Assembly: GCA_025352365.1 (NCBI GenBank) | Contig: JANXTO010000343.1 | Span: 1-59,026 of the forward strand | Reading direction: 5' to 3' | Source of the DNA: Undibacterium sp. | Lineage (GTDB): Bacteria > Pseudomonadota > Gammaproteobacteria > Burkholderiales > Burkholderiaceae_D | Length of the DNA: 59,026 nucleotides | Shown: positions 1 to 8,692 of the stretch, piece by piece | How the letters are laid out: each line of letters opens with the position of its first letter | Position numbering within the stretch: position 1 is the stretch's first letter | Notes under the pieces: generated by a model | Database searches by the model: none | The model's input: the letters and a program-made list of their open reading frames with translations, nothing else | Told to the model about the DNA's origin: nothing | Made by a program: the position numbers and the translations under genes

Positions 1-189
1 CATGCTGACATAACAAATTTACGTTTTCACGACCTACGGCATGAAGCGGCGTCCAGATGGGCGAAAATTTTACCCGCAGCAACACTTGCAAAAATCTTTG
101 GCTGGAAAACCTTGCAAATGGCGATGCGCTATTACAACCCTTCTGCGGCTGCGTTGGTAGCAGCAATCCGGCAATCGATTACATTGTAA
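1..189 (+). CDS. Tyrosine recombinase (phage/ICE-type integrase), C-terminal fragment cut by window edge
   Basis: This frame is not in the ORF track because it has no start inside the window; codon 1 begins at base 1 and the stop is TAA at 187-189. The translation shows the HxxR box of the tyrosine-recombinase catalytic domain (FHDLRHEA), then GWKTLQMAMRYYNP. That segment matches the G(H/W)...Y region, and its last Tyr is the likely nucleophile. These enzymes break and rejoin DNA for integration or excision of mobile elements. The track ORF at 57-266 is a shadow in another frame. Immediate neighbours are decayed genes, which suggests the edge of an old integrated element. Whether the gene is intact cannot be seen. 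Confidence 0.8.
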   Translation, partial: HADITNLRFHDLRHEAASRWAKILPAATLAKIFGWKTLQMAMRYYNPSAAALVAAIRQSITL

Positions 190-213
190 AAACCTACTTG
201 TGTTGGCGGGTAC

Positions 214-555
214 TTAAGATGCATTTAAGCCAATACGATAGACATCCATCGGCGCTTGTTCATTAGGGAGCCATTTTTGGTGAATTTTTTGAAATGTACC
301 GTCCTTTTTAATTTGACGCATCGCGCCCTCCCACAACTTAATAGTGCTAAGTGGGGTCTTTGCCGAGAACGCTAGAAAAAGTTCCAGACTATCCACAATC
401 ATTACCGTTTCTACATCATTGCCAGAGTAGTCTATTTCCTTTAACACTGATGGTACGACAACACTACCTTCTGACCACAAATCAAACCGATTCATCATGA
501 GCATTTTTGCAGTGATCTGGGGCGTAGCAGCTAAGTCCAAAGTATGAAAGTTTTT
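214..555 (-). pseudogene. Family-3 periplasmic solute-binding protein, N-terminally truncated remnant
   Basis: The frame ends at 214 and is open back to 555, where the preceding in-frame codon is TAA (556-558). The track start at 540 is TTG. The translation resembles the C-terminal third of a periplasmic binding protein of the amino-acid/polar-solute type (SBP_bac_3): LDLAATPQITAKMLMMNRFDLW is followed by a terminal helix AMRQIKKDGTFQKIHQKW typical of the family. Full-length members are about 230-280 aa; only about 110 aa remain, with no signal peptide or N-lobe. An IS6-like transposase tail lies just upstream on the other strand, so an insertion or deletion probably removed the 5' part. The exact junction is not resolved. 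Confidence 0.6.
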
Positions 556-639
556 TTACTGCTGCATCTGCAAATATGCTATCTCAATCAAATGAGTTCC
601 TAAGTATTCGAGCGATGTCAATTTGGAAGTTAAGTGTTG

Positions 640-771
640 TTTATGAAATCAGGAAAAATCCACTCATCGCTGGCATTGAAACCATGCATATGATTAAAAA
701 AGGGGCAACTGAATTACCCGAAAGGAAGAGTTGCGGCCGTGGCAGATAAGTTCTACTCTTCAGCTTTTTGA
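640..771 (+). pseudogene. IS6-family transposase, frameshifted C-terminal remnant
   Basis: Reading from about 640 gives RKNPLIAGIETMHMIKKG, then after a one-base slip in the A6G4 run at 696-705 it continues QLNYPKGRVAAVADKFYSSAF and stops at 769-771. The GIE-x-MHMI-x-KGQ block is the hallmark C-terminal end of IS6/IS26-type DDE transposases. The rest of the catalytic domain is missing. Downstream, the complement of 801-826 reads GGCGCTGTCGCAACAAGG, which resembles an IS6-type terminal inverted repeat and may mark the old right end. Too short and broken to be active. Confidence 0.6.
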
Positions 772-1033
772 TCTTTGCGATACATCGCTGCTTCAACTGA
801 ACTTTAGTTCCTTGTTGCGACAGCGCCTTTAAAAGTTAATGCGGCGGAGCCTTTTTTTCGACACCAAGGCTGTGGTTTTTAATGTTCATAAATGAAAACG
901 ATTTATACATCTCGAAAAAGCTCAGATTTTTAAATTGTCTTCAATACGCTTGCTGCGATAAATAACGTATTGCAAAGATTATTTTGTATTTTGGGCTCAT
1001 CTTTCGATATCAAGTTATTTTAAGGCATACAAC

Positions 1034-1876
1034 ATGTTTAAAAGCTTAAAAAATATCCTGAATGGACTGTTGGGTCAAAATTAGCCTTACTTATTACAGT
1101 CATTATCAGCTTTATATTATTAATATTTACTACTGTCATTAATTACAATTTAACTAAAAAATCAGAAGCTCAGGCAATTACGGATGTCACTAATAACACA
1201 CAGCTAGTCGTTAATATGCTCAACGTTTTTGATGTAGGTCTTCGCACTCAAGCAAATGATATAAGCAAAATTTTTAAAGCTGAATTCAGAGAAGGCTTTG
1301 AAATTGATACAAGCCGGAGTATTGATGTTGCAGGTACGAGTACACTCGTACTCAAATCCGGCCGACACGATGTCTTCAATTAAGGATAGCTCGAAAAAAA
1401 TCGTTGATATTATTAGCGTCATTGATGGGATTGCATTTCAAACCAATATTTTGGCATTGAATGCCGCTGTTGAAGCTGCTAGAGCTGGGGAACAAGGACG
1501 TGGATTTGCTGTTGTAGCGAGTGAAGTGCGGAACCTAGCACAGCGATCAGCGAGCGCAGCAAAAGAAATTGCGATACTGATAAAAGATTCAGTTGAAAAA
1601 GTCGATACTGGCAATAAATTGGCAGAACAAACGGGTAAAACGATAACTGATATTTTGGCTTCTGTTCACCAGGTAACTCAGATAACGACAGAAATTTCAC
1701 TAGCGAGCCAAGAACAAAGTGATGGAATAGGCCAGATTAACAAAGCAGTCTCACAAATGGATGATATGACTCAGCAAAACTCTGCATTAGTTGAAGAAGT
1801 TGCCTCTGCGACGGAGACAATGCGTGAACAAGTTGATCATCTAATTGAATTAGTGAGTGAATTCAAATTTAACTAG
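1034..1876 (+). pseudogene. Methyl-accepting chemotaxis protein, internally deleted and frameshifted
   Basis: ATG at 1034 starts MFKSLKNILNGLLG and then hits a stop at 1082. Shifting frame near 1070 restores a transmembrane helix (SKLALLITVIISFILLIFTTVI) and the start of a Cache-type sensor region up to about 1350. A different frame then continues directly with the cytoplasmic signalling domain (track ORF from 1298), including the conserved hairpin tip [30 protein letters not shown] split here for length. The rest of the sensor domain, the second membrane helix and HAMP are absent, so there is an internal deletion at about 1350-1370. Intact relatives are 500-650 aa. The surviving 192-aa ORF could in principle be expressed, but has no evident start signal. 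Confidence 0.75.
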
Positions 1877-1912
1877 GGCGTGTTGACATGTAAAAAACGC
1901 ACCAGCAATAAA

Positions 1913-1942
1913 CCTCCGGCTTTGCCGGAGGTAATTTAATTT
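1913..1942 (+). terminator. Rho-independent-like terminator after the chemoreceptor remnant
   Basis: A perfect 8-bp stem (CCTCCGGC / GCCGGAGG) with a TTT loop is followed by an AT-rich tail (TAATTTAATTT). It sits 37 bp after the stop of the MCP remnant. Apart from this hairpin and the dyad at 2129-2173, I see nothing between 1877 and 2202. Confidence 0.65.
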
Positions 1943-2128
1943 GGTTCTGTTTGCGATCTATTATCTGTTTCTCTTTGTAACTACGTTACTTCTTAACGAT
2001 GATTTACCCGACTTAAACGACGATTCGCTTAACCATATCCCTAAAAATCCACACACTTACCCAAATTTTCTGCGGTAATCATCAAAGCTTGCATGCCTTC
2101 CGGCGCAGCTTGGTAAAATGGTAGCCTT

Positions 2129-2173
2129 TGCTGTGTCTTTAAACTAGTTGCAAAATAGATTAAAGACACAGCA
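2129..2173. repeat. Perfect 14-bp inverted repeat in the pepN leader
   Basis: TGCTGTGTCTTTAA (2129-2142) and its exact complement TTAAAGACACAGCA (2160-2173) are separated by 17 nt. The second arm ends about 30 bp before the pepN start. It could be an operator dyad, a leader hairpin or an attenuator-like structure. There is no clean T-run, although CTATTCTTTTT follows the second arm. Confidence 0.6.
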
Positions 2174-2202
2174 CCTATTCTTTTTAGAAGGCTCACCATC
2201 AC

Positions 2203-4887
2203 ATGCGCACAGACAACAACGATACCGCAGTTACCCCAGTGACGATTTATCGCAAAGATTACATCGCTCCAGGATATTGGGTAGATACGGTCGAAATGGG
2301 TTTCGATCTTGACCCTGATGCTACCCATGTTGCCACCAGAATGGTGATGCGACGTAATCACGATAGCAGCGAAAAAGATATCGTGCTGTTTGGTGAGTCA
2401 CTCAAATTGCTGCAACTGCGCATGAACGGTGTCAACCTCAAAAAGTCGGCTTACAAAATCGAAGGCGAAACACTGCGTATCGCCAATGCGCCAGACGAAG
2501 TCACGCTAGAAATTGAAACGCTGATCAAGCCAGTCAAAAATACCTCCTTGTCCGGCTTGTACACATCCAATCAAAACTTCATCACACAATGTGAGGCAGA
2601 AGGTTTCCGCAAAATTACCTGGTTTCCGGATCGTCCTGATGTGATGGCGAAATACACCGTCATGCTGCGCGCCGACAAAAAGAAATTTCCGGTCTTGCTC
2701 TCCAACGGCAATCTGATTGAAGAAGGTGATCTGGGTGACGGTCGTCACTACGCCAAGTGGGAAGATCCGTTCAAAAAACCTTCTTATTTATTCGCATTGG
2801 TTGCAGGTAAATTAGTTTGTCAGGAAGAAAAATACAAACTTAAATCTGGCCGTAAAGTCTTGTTGCAAGTGTGGGTAGAAAACGGCAATCTCGACAAAAC
2901 CCAACATGCCATGGATTCGTTGAAAAACAGTATCCGTTGGGATGAGGAACGTTTCGGCCTGGAGTTGGATTTGGATCGCTTTATGATCGTTGCCACTGGC
3001 GACTTTAATATGGGTGCGATGGAAAACAAGGGTCTAAATATTTTCAACACCAAGTATGTACTAGCGAATCCACGTGTTGCAACTGACGTTGATTATGCCG
3101 GTATTGAATCGGTTGTCGGACACGAATATTTTCATAACTGGACCGGTAATCGCGTTACTTGCCGCGACTGGTTTCAGTTGTCGCTAAAAGAAGGCCTGAC
3201 AGTATTCCGTGACCAGGAATTCTCTGCTGATCTGGTCGGTACTGCCACTGGCCGCGCCGTAAAGCGGATAGAAGATGTGCGCTTGTTACGCCAAGTCCAG
3301 TTCTCCGAAGATGCAGGTCCGATGGCGCATCCTGTGCGTCCAGATTCTTTTGTTGAGATTAATAATTTTTATACTGTCACGATTTACGAAAAAGGGTCGG
3401 AAGTCGTACGTATGTATTACACCTTGCTTGGTCATGAAGGATTCCGTAAGGGCATGGATTTATACTTCCAGCGCCATGATGGACAAGCAGTCGAGTGTGA
3501 TGATTTCCGTGCTGCGATGGCGGATTCTTCCGGTCGCAATCTGAAGCAATTTGAACGCTGGTACAGCCAGTCTGGCACGCCTCGCGTCAAGGTCGTGACG
3601 AGCTTTGACGCCGATACAAAAACTTATGAAATCAAGCTGAGCCAGTCTTGCCCTGTGACGCCAGGTCAGCCAAAAAAACAGGCTTTCCATATTCCCGTTG
3701 CAGTCGGTTTGCTGGACGCGGCTGGTAAAGATTTGCCATTAAATGTAGAGGGTCAGCCAGCCACGGATAAAACTACTTTAGTGCTGGAACTGACGCAAGC
3801 AAGCCAGAGCTTTAAGTTCACTGGTATTGCGCAAGAACCTACGCCATCAATTTTGCGTAATTTCTCTGCACCGGTCATGTTAGAGATTGATTACACCGAT
3901 GAGCAACTCGGTCATTTGCTGGCACATGACAGTGATCCGTTTAATCGTTGGGAAGCCGGTCAGCGTCTGGCAATTCGCCGCTTAGTGAAGCTGACAAACG
4001 CAGTACAAAATGCGGAAGTCTTAGAACTGGACAGCATGTTCATCGAAGCGCTGCGGTCTACTTTAAATGACAAAACATTAGATCCGGCTTTCCGTGAACT
4101 GGTCTTGACCTTGCCATCCGAGGCAATGATCGCAGAAGAGTTTAAGGTAGTCGATCCGCAAGCGATCCATATCGCCAGAAAATTCGTCCGCAGCACTCTG
4201 ACACAGCATCTCAAAGCCGATTTATTGACAACCTATGAAGAGAATTTGACGCCAGGAAAATATAGCCCAGATGCAGTGTCTGCCGCTAAACGGGCGCTAA
4301 AAAATCTGGCATTGTCGTATCTGCTGGAGTGGGCGGATGACAGCACATTTGATCTGGCAAAAACCCAGTTTGATGAAGCCGAAAATATGACAGATAGAAT
4401 TGCAGCACTGACCGCATTGACGAATTTTTCTGGCTCTGCCAAAAATACCAAAGCTGCTGCCCAAGCATTGAATAAGTTCTTCAGAGACTTCAAAAAAGAA
4501 GCTTTGGTCATCGACAAGTGGTTTATGTTGCAGGGCACAGCACGCACCACGGATGTGGCAAAAGTGCGCGAGTTAATGAAGCATCCAGCCTTCACTCTGA
4601 GTAACCCAAATCGTGCACGTAGTCTGGTGTTTAGTTTTTGTAATGCCAATCCGTCCCGCTTCCATGCGGCAGATGGCAGCGGTTATGCTTTATGGGCAGA
4701 ATTAGTCATCACTTTAAACAAGATGAACCCACAAGTTGCTGCACGTTTAGCGCGCAGTATGGATCGTTGGAAAAAATATCCCAAGAATTTGCAAGTCCAT
4801 ATGAAGGTCGCTTTGCAAAGTGTTGCCGATACTAAGAAATTATCTAGCGATGTGTTGGAAGTGGTGACAAAAGCACTTGCCTCCTAA
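2203..4887 (+). CDS. pepN: Aminopeptidase N (M1 family, PepN)
   Basis: An 894-aa protein of the size and layout of proteobacterial PepN. It is a cytoplasmic zinc aminopeptidase that removes N-terminal residues from peptides late in protein turnover. The substrate-binding exopeptidase motif GAMENKG lies near residue 270. The zinc site HEYFHNW (HExxH) lies near residue 305, followed by the third zinc ligand Glu in KEGLTVFRDQEF. A C-terminal helical domain fills residues 540-894. The ATG at 2203 is preceded by AGAAGG at good spacing. It stands alone, with fbp 158 bp downstream in the same direction. The leader carries the 14-bp inverted repeat. Confidence 0.95.
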   Translation: MRTDNNDTAVTPVTIYRKDYIAPGYWVDTVEMGFDLDPDATHVATRMVMRRNHDSSEKDIVLFGESLKLLQLRMNGVNLKKSAYKIEGETLRIANAPDEVTLEIETLIKPVKNTSLSGLYTSNQNFITQCEAEGFRKITWFPDRPDVMAKYTVMLRADKKKFPVLLSNGNLIEEGDLGDGRHYAKWEDPFKKPSYLFALVAGKLVCQEEKYKLKSGRKVLLQVWVENGNLDKTQHAMDSLKNSIRWDEERFGLELDLDRFMIVATGDFNMGAMENKGLNIFNTKYVLANPRVATDVDYAGIESVVGHEYFHNWTGNRVTCRDWFQLSLKEGLTVFRDQEFSADLVGTATGRAVKRIEDVRLLRQVQFSEDAGPMAHPVRPDSFVEINNFYTVTIYEKGSEVVRMYYTLLGHEGFRKGMDLYFQRHDGQAVECDDFRAAMADSSGRNLKQFERWYSQSGTPRVKVVTSFDADTKTYEIKLSQSCPVTPGQPKKQAFHIPVAVGLLDAAGKDLPLNVEGQPATDKTTLVLELTQASQSFKFTGIAQEPTPSILRNFSAPVMLEIDYTDEQLGHLLAHDSDPFNRWEAGQRLAIRRLVKLTNAVQNAEVLELDSMFIEALRSTLNDKTLDPAFRELVLTLPSEAMIAEEFKVVDPQAIHIARKFVRSTLTQHLKADLLTTYEENLTPGKYSPDAVSAAKRALKNLALSYLLEWADDSTFDLAKTQFDEAENMTDRIAALTALTNFSGSAKNTKAAAQALNKFFRDFKKEALVIDKWFMLQGTARTTDVAKVRELMKHPAFTLSNPNRARSLVFSFCNANPSRFHAADGSGYALWAELVITLNKMNPQVAARLARSMDRWKKYPKNLQVHMKVALQSVADTKKLSSDVLEVVTKALAS

Positions 4888-4905
4888 GTTTCTGTTGAAT
4901 TGCTG

Positions 4906-4949
4906 CTGAGCTGTAGTTGAGTTGCAGCTCAGTTGCAGCTCAGTTACAG
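4906..4949. repeat. Short tandem repeat, 11-bp unit GTTGCAGCTCA
   Basis: Two exact copies of GTTGCAGCTCA (4921-4931, 4932-4942) are flanked by degenerate copies on both sides (GCTGTAGTTGA before, GTTACAG after). It lies between pepN and fbp. GAGCTG and CAGCTC within it can also pair weakly. It is probably a slippage-generated minisatellite with no evident function. Confidence 0.6.
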
Positions 4950-5045
4950 TTAGCCGATCTAATTTTGAATTGTTATGTTGAATCACTGCCTGTGCGTTGT
5001 AATACGTTTTAATAGTAAGCAACGCAGAGCATAAAAAGGAAGCTC

Positions 5046-6047
5046 ATGAAACGTGTCAGTCTGACCCAATATTTGGTCGAAGAACAACGCCTGAATAATT
5101 CGATTCCAGCAGAATTGCGCTTGTTGATCGAAGTCGTCGCACGCGCTTGCAAAACCATTAGTCATGCCGTCGGCAAAGGTGCCTTGGGTGAAGTCTTGGG
5201 TACTGCTGGCAGCGAAAATATTCAGGGCGAAGTGCAAAAGAAATTAGATATTTTGTCTAATGAAATTCTGCTGGAAGCCAATGAATGGGGCGGCCATCTG
5301 GCAGCGATGGCATCCGAGGAAATGGAAAGTATCCACCCAATTCCCAACCGGTATCCTAAAGGCGAATACATGTTGCTATTCGACCCGCTCGACGGCTCCA
5401 GCAATATTGATGTCAATGTGTCCATCGGGACGATTTTCTCCGTGCTCAAGGCACCAGAAGGTATGGCGGAGCCAACTGAGCAAGATTTTATGCAAGCCGG
5501 TAATAAGCAAGTTGCAGCGGGCTATGCGGTATATGGTCCGCAAACTGTGCTGGTGCTCACCACTGGCAATGGTGTGAATTGCTTTACCTTGGATAGGGAA
5601 ATGGGTTCTTGGGTACTGACTCAACAAAACATGCAAATTCCCGTCGACACCAAAGAATATGCGATCAATGCCTCTAATGCGCGCCATTGGTTGCCGCCAG
5701 TGACTCGCTATGTTAATGAGTTACAGGCTGGCGTCACTGGTTCACGCGGTAAAGATTTTAATATGCGCTGGATTGCGTCTATGGTGGCTGACGTGCATCG
5801 TATTCTTAACCGTGGTGGTGTCTTCATGTACCCGGCTGATGCGCGTGAACCGGACAAGCCAGGCAAGCTGCGTTTGATGTATGAAGCGAATCCTATGTCC
5901 TTTATCGTAGAGCAAGCGGGTGGCGCATCCACCGATGGCAAGCAGCGTATGCTGGATATTCAGCCAGAGAAATTGCATCAACGCGTACCCGTTTTTCTGG
6001 GATCGAAAAATGAAGTTGAGTTAGTGACTCGGTATCATCAGGAATAG
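5046..6047 (+). CDS. fbp: Fructose-1,6-bisphosphatase class I
   Basis: A 333-aa class I FBPase, which hydrolyses fructose 1,6-bisphosphate to fructose 6-phosphate in gluconeogenesis in the cytoplasm. The metal and phosphate site [13 protein letters not shown] is near residue 110, and the C-terminal signature [14 protein letters not shown] is near residue 280. An AAGGAAGCTC ribosome site precedes the ATG. With zwf, edd, eda and pgi elsewhere in the window it fits a sugar-acid and gluconeogenic metabolism. A terminator hairpin follows at 6111. Confidence 0.96.
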   Translation: MKRVSLTQYLVEEQRLNNSIPAELRLLIEVVARACKTISHAVGKGALGEVLGTAGSENIQGEVQKKLDILSNEILLEANEWGGHLAAMASEEMESIHPIPNRYPKGEYMLLFDPLDGSSNIDVNVSIGTIFSVLKAPEGMAEPTEQDFMQAGNKQVAAGYAVYGPQTVLVLTTGNGVNCFTLDREMGSWVLTQQNMQIPVDTKEYAINASNARHWLPPVTRYVNELQAGVTGSRGKDFNMRWIASMVADVHRILNRGGVFMYPADAREPDKPGKLRLMYEANPMSFIVEQAGGASTDGKQRMLDIQPEKLHQRVPVFLGSKNEVELVTRYHQE

Positions 6048-6110
6048 TCTGATAACAGGCAGTGACTGCGAGCCAACGCTGCTGAGGACGTAGCTGATCT
6101 GTTGATAGAA

Positions 6111-6136
6111 AAAGCCCACTTCATTGTGGGTTTTTT
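6111..6136 (+). terminator. Terminator downstream of fbp
   Basis: AAAGCCCAC-TTCATT-GTGGG followed by TTTTTT: a 5-bp GC stem extended by G-T and A-T pairs, with a T6 tail. It lies 64 bp after the fbp stop codon. Confidence 0.75.
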
Positions 6137-6204
6137 GCTTTTATCGCCGAATCCGGCGCTGTGACTTGGAATTACACTTTTTGGCCTTATATCAGTACGA
6201 GATG

Positions 6205-6240
6205 TCATCAAAAGTATCATCAAAAGTATCATCAAAAGTA
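6205..6240. repeat. Three tandem 12-bp copies (TCATCAAAAGTA)
   Basis: Three exact tandem copies, with a fourth degenerate one after them (TCACCAATAGCA). The unit is a multiple of three and would read SSKV on the plus strand, but the small ORF there (6124-6321) has no other coding sign and starts inside the fbp terminator. I treat it as a non-coding minisatellite. Confidence 0.7.
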
Positions 6241-6587
6241 TCACCAATAGCATCACCTAGCAAAGCAGTTGCAAAGCTAGATAAGCAGAATTTTTTACGA
6301 AGAACTATTGTTTTTATATAAATTAATTGCGATTTAAATAAACACAACCAAGCATAACCAAGCCAGAAATAACCTGTAAATGCCAGCAAGATGCTTGATT
6401 CGCATCTAAATTGGTACCGTCGTTTATACTCTGCTTTTCACGGTGTCACTGCAAGTTGTTGTGGTGATAACGGCCAGATAAGCTTTATACATGTTTATAT
6501 TTGTTTAAACCCGGTTTAGACATGTTTTAGACACAAGAAGTAACGAGTCATTAAGACTCCTAAAAAGAATCAATCGCGAGAACCTTT
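6241..6587 (+). promoter_or_regulatory. ribA upstream region with a small dyad
   Basis: AT-rich intergenic stretch with no credible gene. It holds the 13-bp dyad TAAACC-C-GGTTTA (6506-6518), flanked by two direct copies of ACATGTTT (6489-6496 and 6520-6527), about 65 bp before the ribA ATG. This arrangement could be a regulator site. I see no conserved FMN-riboswitch architecture. Confidence 0.3.
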
Positions 6588-7274
6588 ATGTCCAGCCACC
6601 AATCGCCTGCAAGTACTCTCGCAGGCAATCCACAATCGAACGACAGCAATGCCAGCAACCCGAGCAGTAGCTCAGGTCAGGATTTGGATTATGTTACCTC
6701 CTGCATTTTGCCAACGACTTGGGCAACTTTTCAGATGCATGCTTTTTTTGAGCCAGCCAGCGGCAAAGAACATATTGCGCTGACCTTGGGTGATGTTGCC
6801 AATGGCGAGCCTGTATTAGCCCGGATTCACTCAGAATGTCTGACCGGTGACGCCTTATTTAGCCAGCGCTGCGATTGTGGTCCGCAGCTGGAACTGGCAT
6901 TGCAAAAAATTGCCCAGGAAGGCCGCGGGGCTTTGCTGTATCTGCGCCAGGAAGGACGCGGTATTGGCTTGCTAAACAAAGTACGTGCGTATCATTTGCA
7001 AGACTTAGGTGCCGATACGGTAGAGGCGAATCAGCAACTTGGGTTTGCTGCAGATTTACGTAACTACAGCCTGTGCGATCCTATGCTCAAGCATCTGGGC
7101 ATTAGCTCGCTAAAACTGATGACCAATAATCCACGCAAAATCGCCGCGATGGAAGGATTGAACGTCACGGTCACAGAGCATATCCCGCTAGTGATCAAAC
7201 GCAATCCCCACAATGATCGCTATCTGAGTACTAAGGTCACCAAGCTGGGACATTTGATACAGCCGGAGTTGTAA
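6588..7274 (+). CDS. ribA: GTP cyclohydrolase II
   Basis: A 228-aa protein catalysing the first step of riboflavin synthesis from GTP (opening of the imidazole ring with loss of formate). The zinc ligands are visible in HSECLTGDALFSQRCDCG (three Cys). The GTP-binding and catalytic segment LLYLRQEGRGIGLLNK and the C-terminal MTNNPRKI follow. It is stand-alone RibA without a fused DHBP synthase (RibB) domain. About 30 Ser/Asn-rich residues precede the conserved DYVTSCILPT, so a later start is possible but no better ATG is available. A 56-bp palindrome follows in the gap to the convergent neighbour. Confidence 0.94.
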   Translation: MSSHQSPASTLAGNPQSNDSNASNPSSSSGQDLDYVTSCILPTTWATFQMHAFFEPASGKEHIALTLGDVANGEPVLARIHSECLTGDALFSQRCDCGPQLELALQKIAQEGRGALLYLRQEGRGIGLLNKVRAYHLQDLGADTVEANQQLGFAADLRNYSLCDPMLKHLGISSLKLMTNNPRKIAAMEGLNVTVTEHIPLVIKRNPHNDRYLSTKVTKLGHLIQPEL

Positions 7275-7319
7275 TTATTGCGCTATGTAGTTAAAAATAA
7301 ATCGGTGAAAAACGAACCT

Positions 7320-7375
7320 CCAATACTATTGCGGCTTCTGGCATGAAAACATGCCAGAAGCCGCAATAGTATTGG
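7320..7375. repeat. 56-bp palindromic element, copy 1
   Basis: A perfect 26-bp inverted repeat, CCAATACTATTGCGGCTTCT...(loop AAAA)... and complement, between the convergent genes ribA and the HupE-like gene. The same 56-bp architecture with core TGCGGYTTCTGGC recurs at 23751-23806 and 56515-56570, also between convergent genes. There is no T-run beside it. It may act as a bidirectional terminator or be a REP-like mobile palindrome. Confidence 0.85.
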
Positions 7376-7495
7376 ACAGCTAAAAGTGACATTTTTTAAG
7401 TGAAATTTTTTATCAGTCTCGATAACCAATATCTTTTTGCACAACGATATTTGCATCGATATTTTCCATTTCAGTCAACATCTTGCTAAAGATGA

Positions 7496-8692
7496 TTAAT
7501 AAATAATCAGGCGTTCAAATATCCAGGCAGTACCAATAATCAAAGCGGATATGGAAGTCATCGGCTTAATCAACTCTGTTAAGTTGAGACGATTTGATAA
7601 CGTAATGCGCGTTAGCTGATGCAATACTGTCCCAAGCGCGAGTAGCAGCAACAGAAAAAGCGCTTGCCCTAGTTCTATACCAAGGTTAAATCCGAGCAGA
7701 CTCATTAAACGGTATGAGCCGTGCAAACCCATGTCGGTGATCGATGAGGCAAAACCCAGGCCGTGGAGTAAGCCACAAGCAAAGACAATGCTGAATCGCT
7801 GTAAAACTGCGGCATGGCGTTGCCACAAATTGAGTACTGCCATCAGCACAATACTCGCTGCTATCAATGGTTCTATGATTTTGGCTGGCACGTGTACCCA
7901 ACCCATCAGTGATAGTGTCAGCGTCACACTGTGGGCGATGGTGAAACTGGTGAGTACCCCCAGCCAATAACGCCAGCCAGCAGTTGCTACGATAATGGTG
8001 AGCAGGAACAGTAAATGGTCAAAGCCCAGCAAAATATGCTCGCAGCCGATGATGATGTAGTCAGTGAATATCTGCCAAGGTCCACGAAAAAACTGATGTT
8101 GCGGATGGTTCGCCCGGAGAATGATCGCCTCGGTCTCTTGACCACGTATCGCTTTAATGGTGAACTGTTGTTCGTTTTCTAGTGTGCCAAACAAATCAGT
8201 CTCTATACGCAGAGTTTTTGGGGCCGCATTGAAACGTATCTTCATTAGTACCAGAAACTGCGTGGCACCGATCGTGTCGGCTCTTGGGTCGATATCGGTA
8301 TGCTGACTGAATTCGCTGGGCTCTGTACTGATTTGTATAAAATCTACTTTCCCTTGATCCTTATCGTCAAACATGCGTAGTCTTTGTTTTATCAATTGTT
8401 CTATCGCTACACGATGCAATTGCAGTTCTACCTCGGACAAGCGGTTATCGTGATTGTCATCAATCTTGTTATCCGACTTGACCAAGGCAGATACTGGTAC
8501 GGAGAATACGATGAACGCAGCATCGTCCAATATATTCACCGTACCCTGTTGCGCTGGCATCAGATGAGCCAGCGCATTTGGCCCCGCCAAAATCATGACT
8601 GTTGTTAGCAGCAGTCTAAGTACAGACTTATACAAATAACTGAACATATCACCACGTCTGTCGCTATGCATAATCTGCAATGTAAGCGGCAT
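7496..8692 (-). CDS. HupE/UreJ-type membrane protein
   Basis: A 398-aa protein with a signal peptide-like segment (LYKSVLRLLLTTVMILAG) and an extracytoplasmic domain of about 150 residues, then six or more membrane helices. The membrane part has the HupE/UreJ signature GCEHILLGFDHLLFLL, a helix IAHSVTLTLS and GLLHGLGFA. Relatives are metal-related membrane proteins, mostly linked to nickel, but the substrate of this subfamily is not established. The ATG at 8692 overlaps the upstream stop as TAATG with AAGGG in front, implying translational coupling. An internal ATG at 8647 would give a shorter signal peptide. It forms an operon with the YHYH lipoprotein, whose promoter carries a CusR-like box. 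Confidence 0.8.
   Translation of the reverse strand: MPLTLQIMHSDRRGDMFSYLYKSVLRLLLTTVMILAGPNALAHLMPAQQGTVNILDDAAFIVFSVPVSALVKSDNKIDDNHDNRLSEVELQLHRVAIEQLIKQRLRMFDDKDQGKVDFIQISTEPSEFSQHTDIDPRADTIGATQFLVLMKIRFNAAPKTLRIETDLFGTLENEQQFTIKAIRGQETEAIILRANHPQHQFFRGPWQIFTDYIIIGCEHILLGFDHLLFLLTIIVATAGWRYWLGVLTSFTIAHSVTLTLSLMGWVHVPAKIIEPLIAASIVLMAVLNLWQRHAAVLQRFSIVFACGLLHGLGFASSITDMGLHGSYRLMSLLGFNLGIELGQALFLLLLLALGTVLHQLTRITLSNRLNLTELIKPMTSISALIIGTAWIFERLIIY

Noticed and set aside
57-266. 69-aa ORF on the plus strand
   Set aside because: It overlaps the integrase reading frame (1-189) in another phase; the integrase frame has clear motifs and this one has none.
540-600. SBP remnant continuing upstream through TAA as another Gln-to-stop case
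   Set aside because: The upstream frame (CAG CAG TAA) does not clearly match the binding-protein family and overlaps the transposase remnant, so the gene is simply truncated there.
6124-6321. 65-aa ORF with SSKVSSKVSSKV
   Set aside because: It starts inside the fbp terminator; the repeats come from a 12-bp minisatellite and the rest has no coding look.
6241-6587. Possible FMN riboswitch upstream of ribA
   Set aside because: No conserved multi-branched FMN-aptamer segments or terminator/anti-terminator pair could be recognised; only a small dyad is present.
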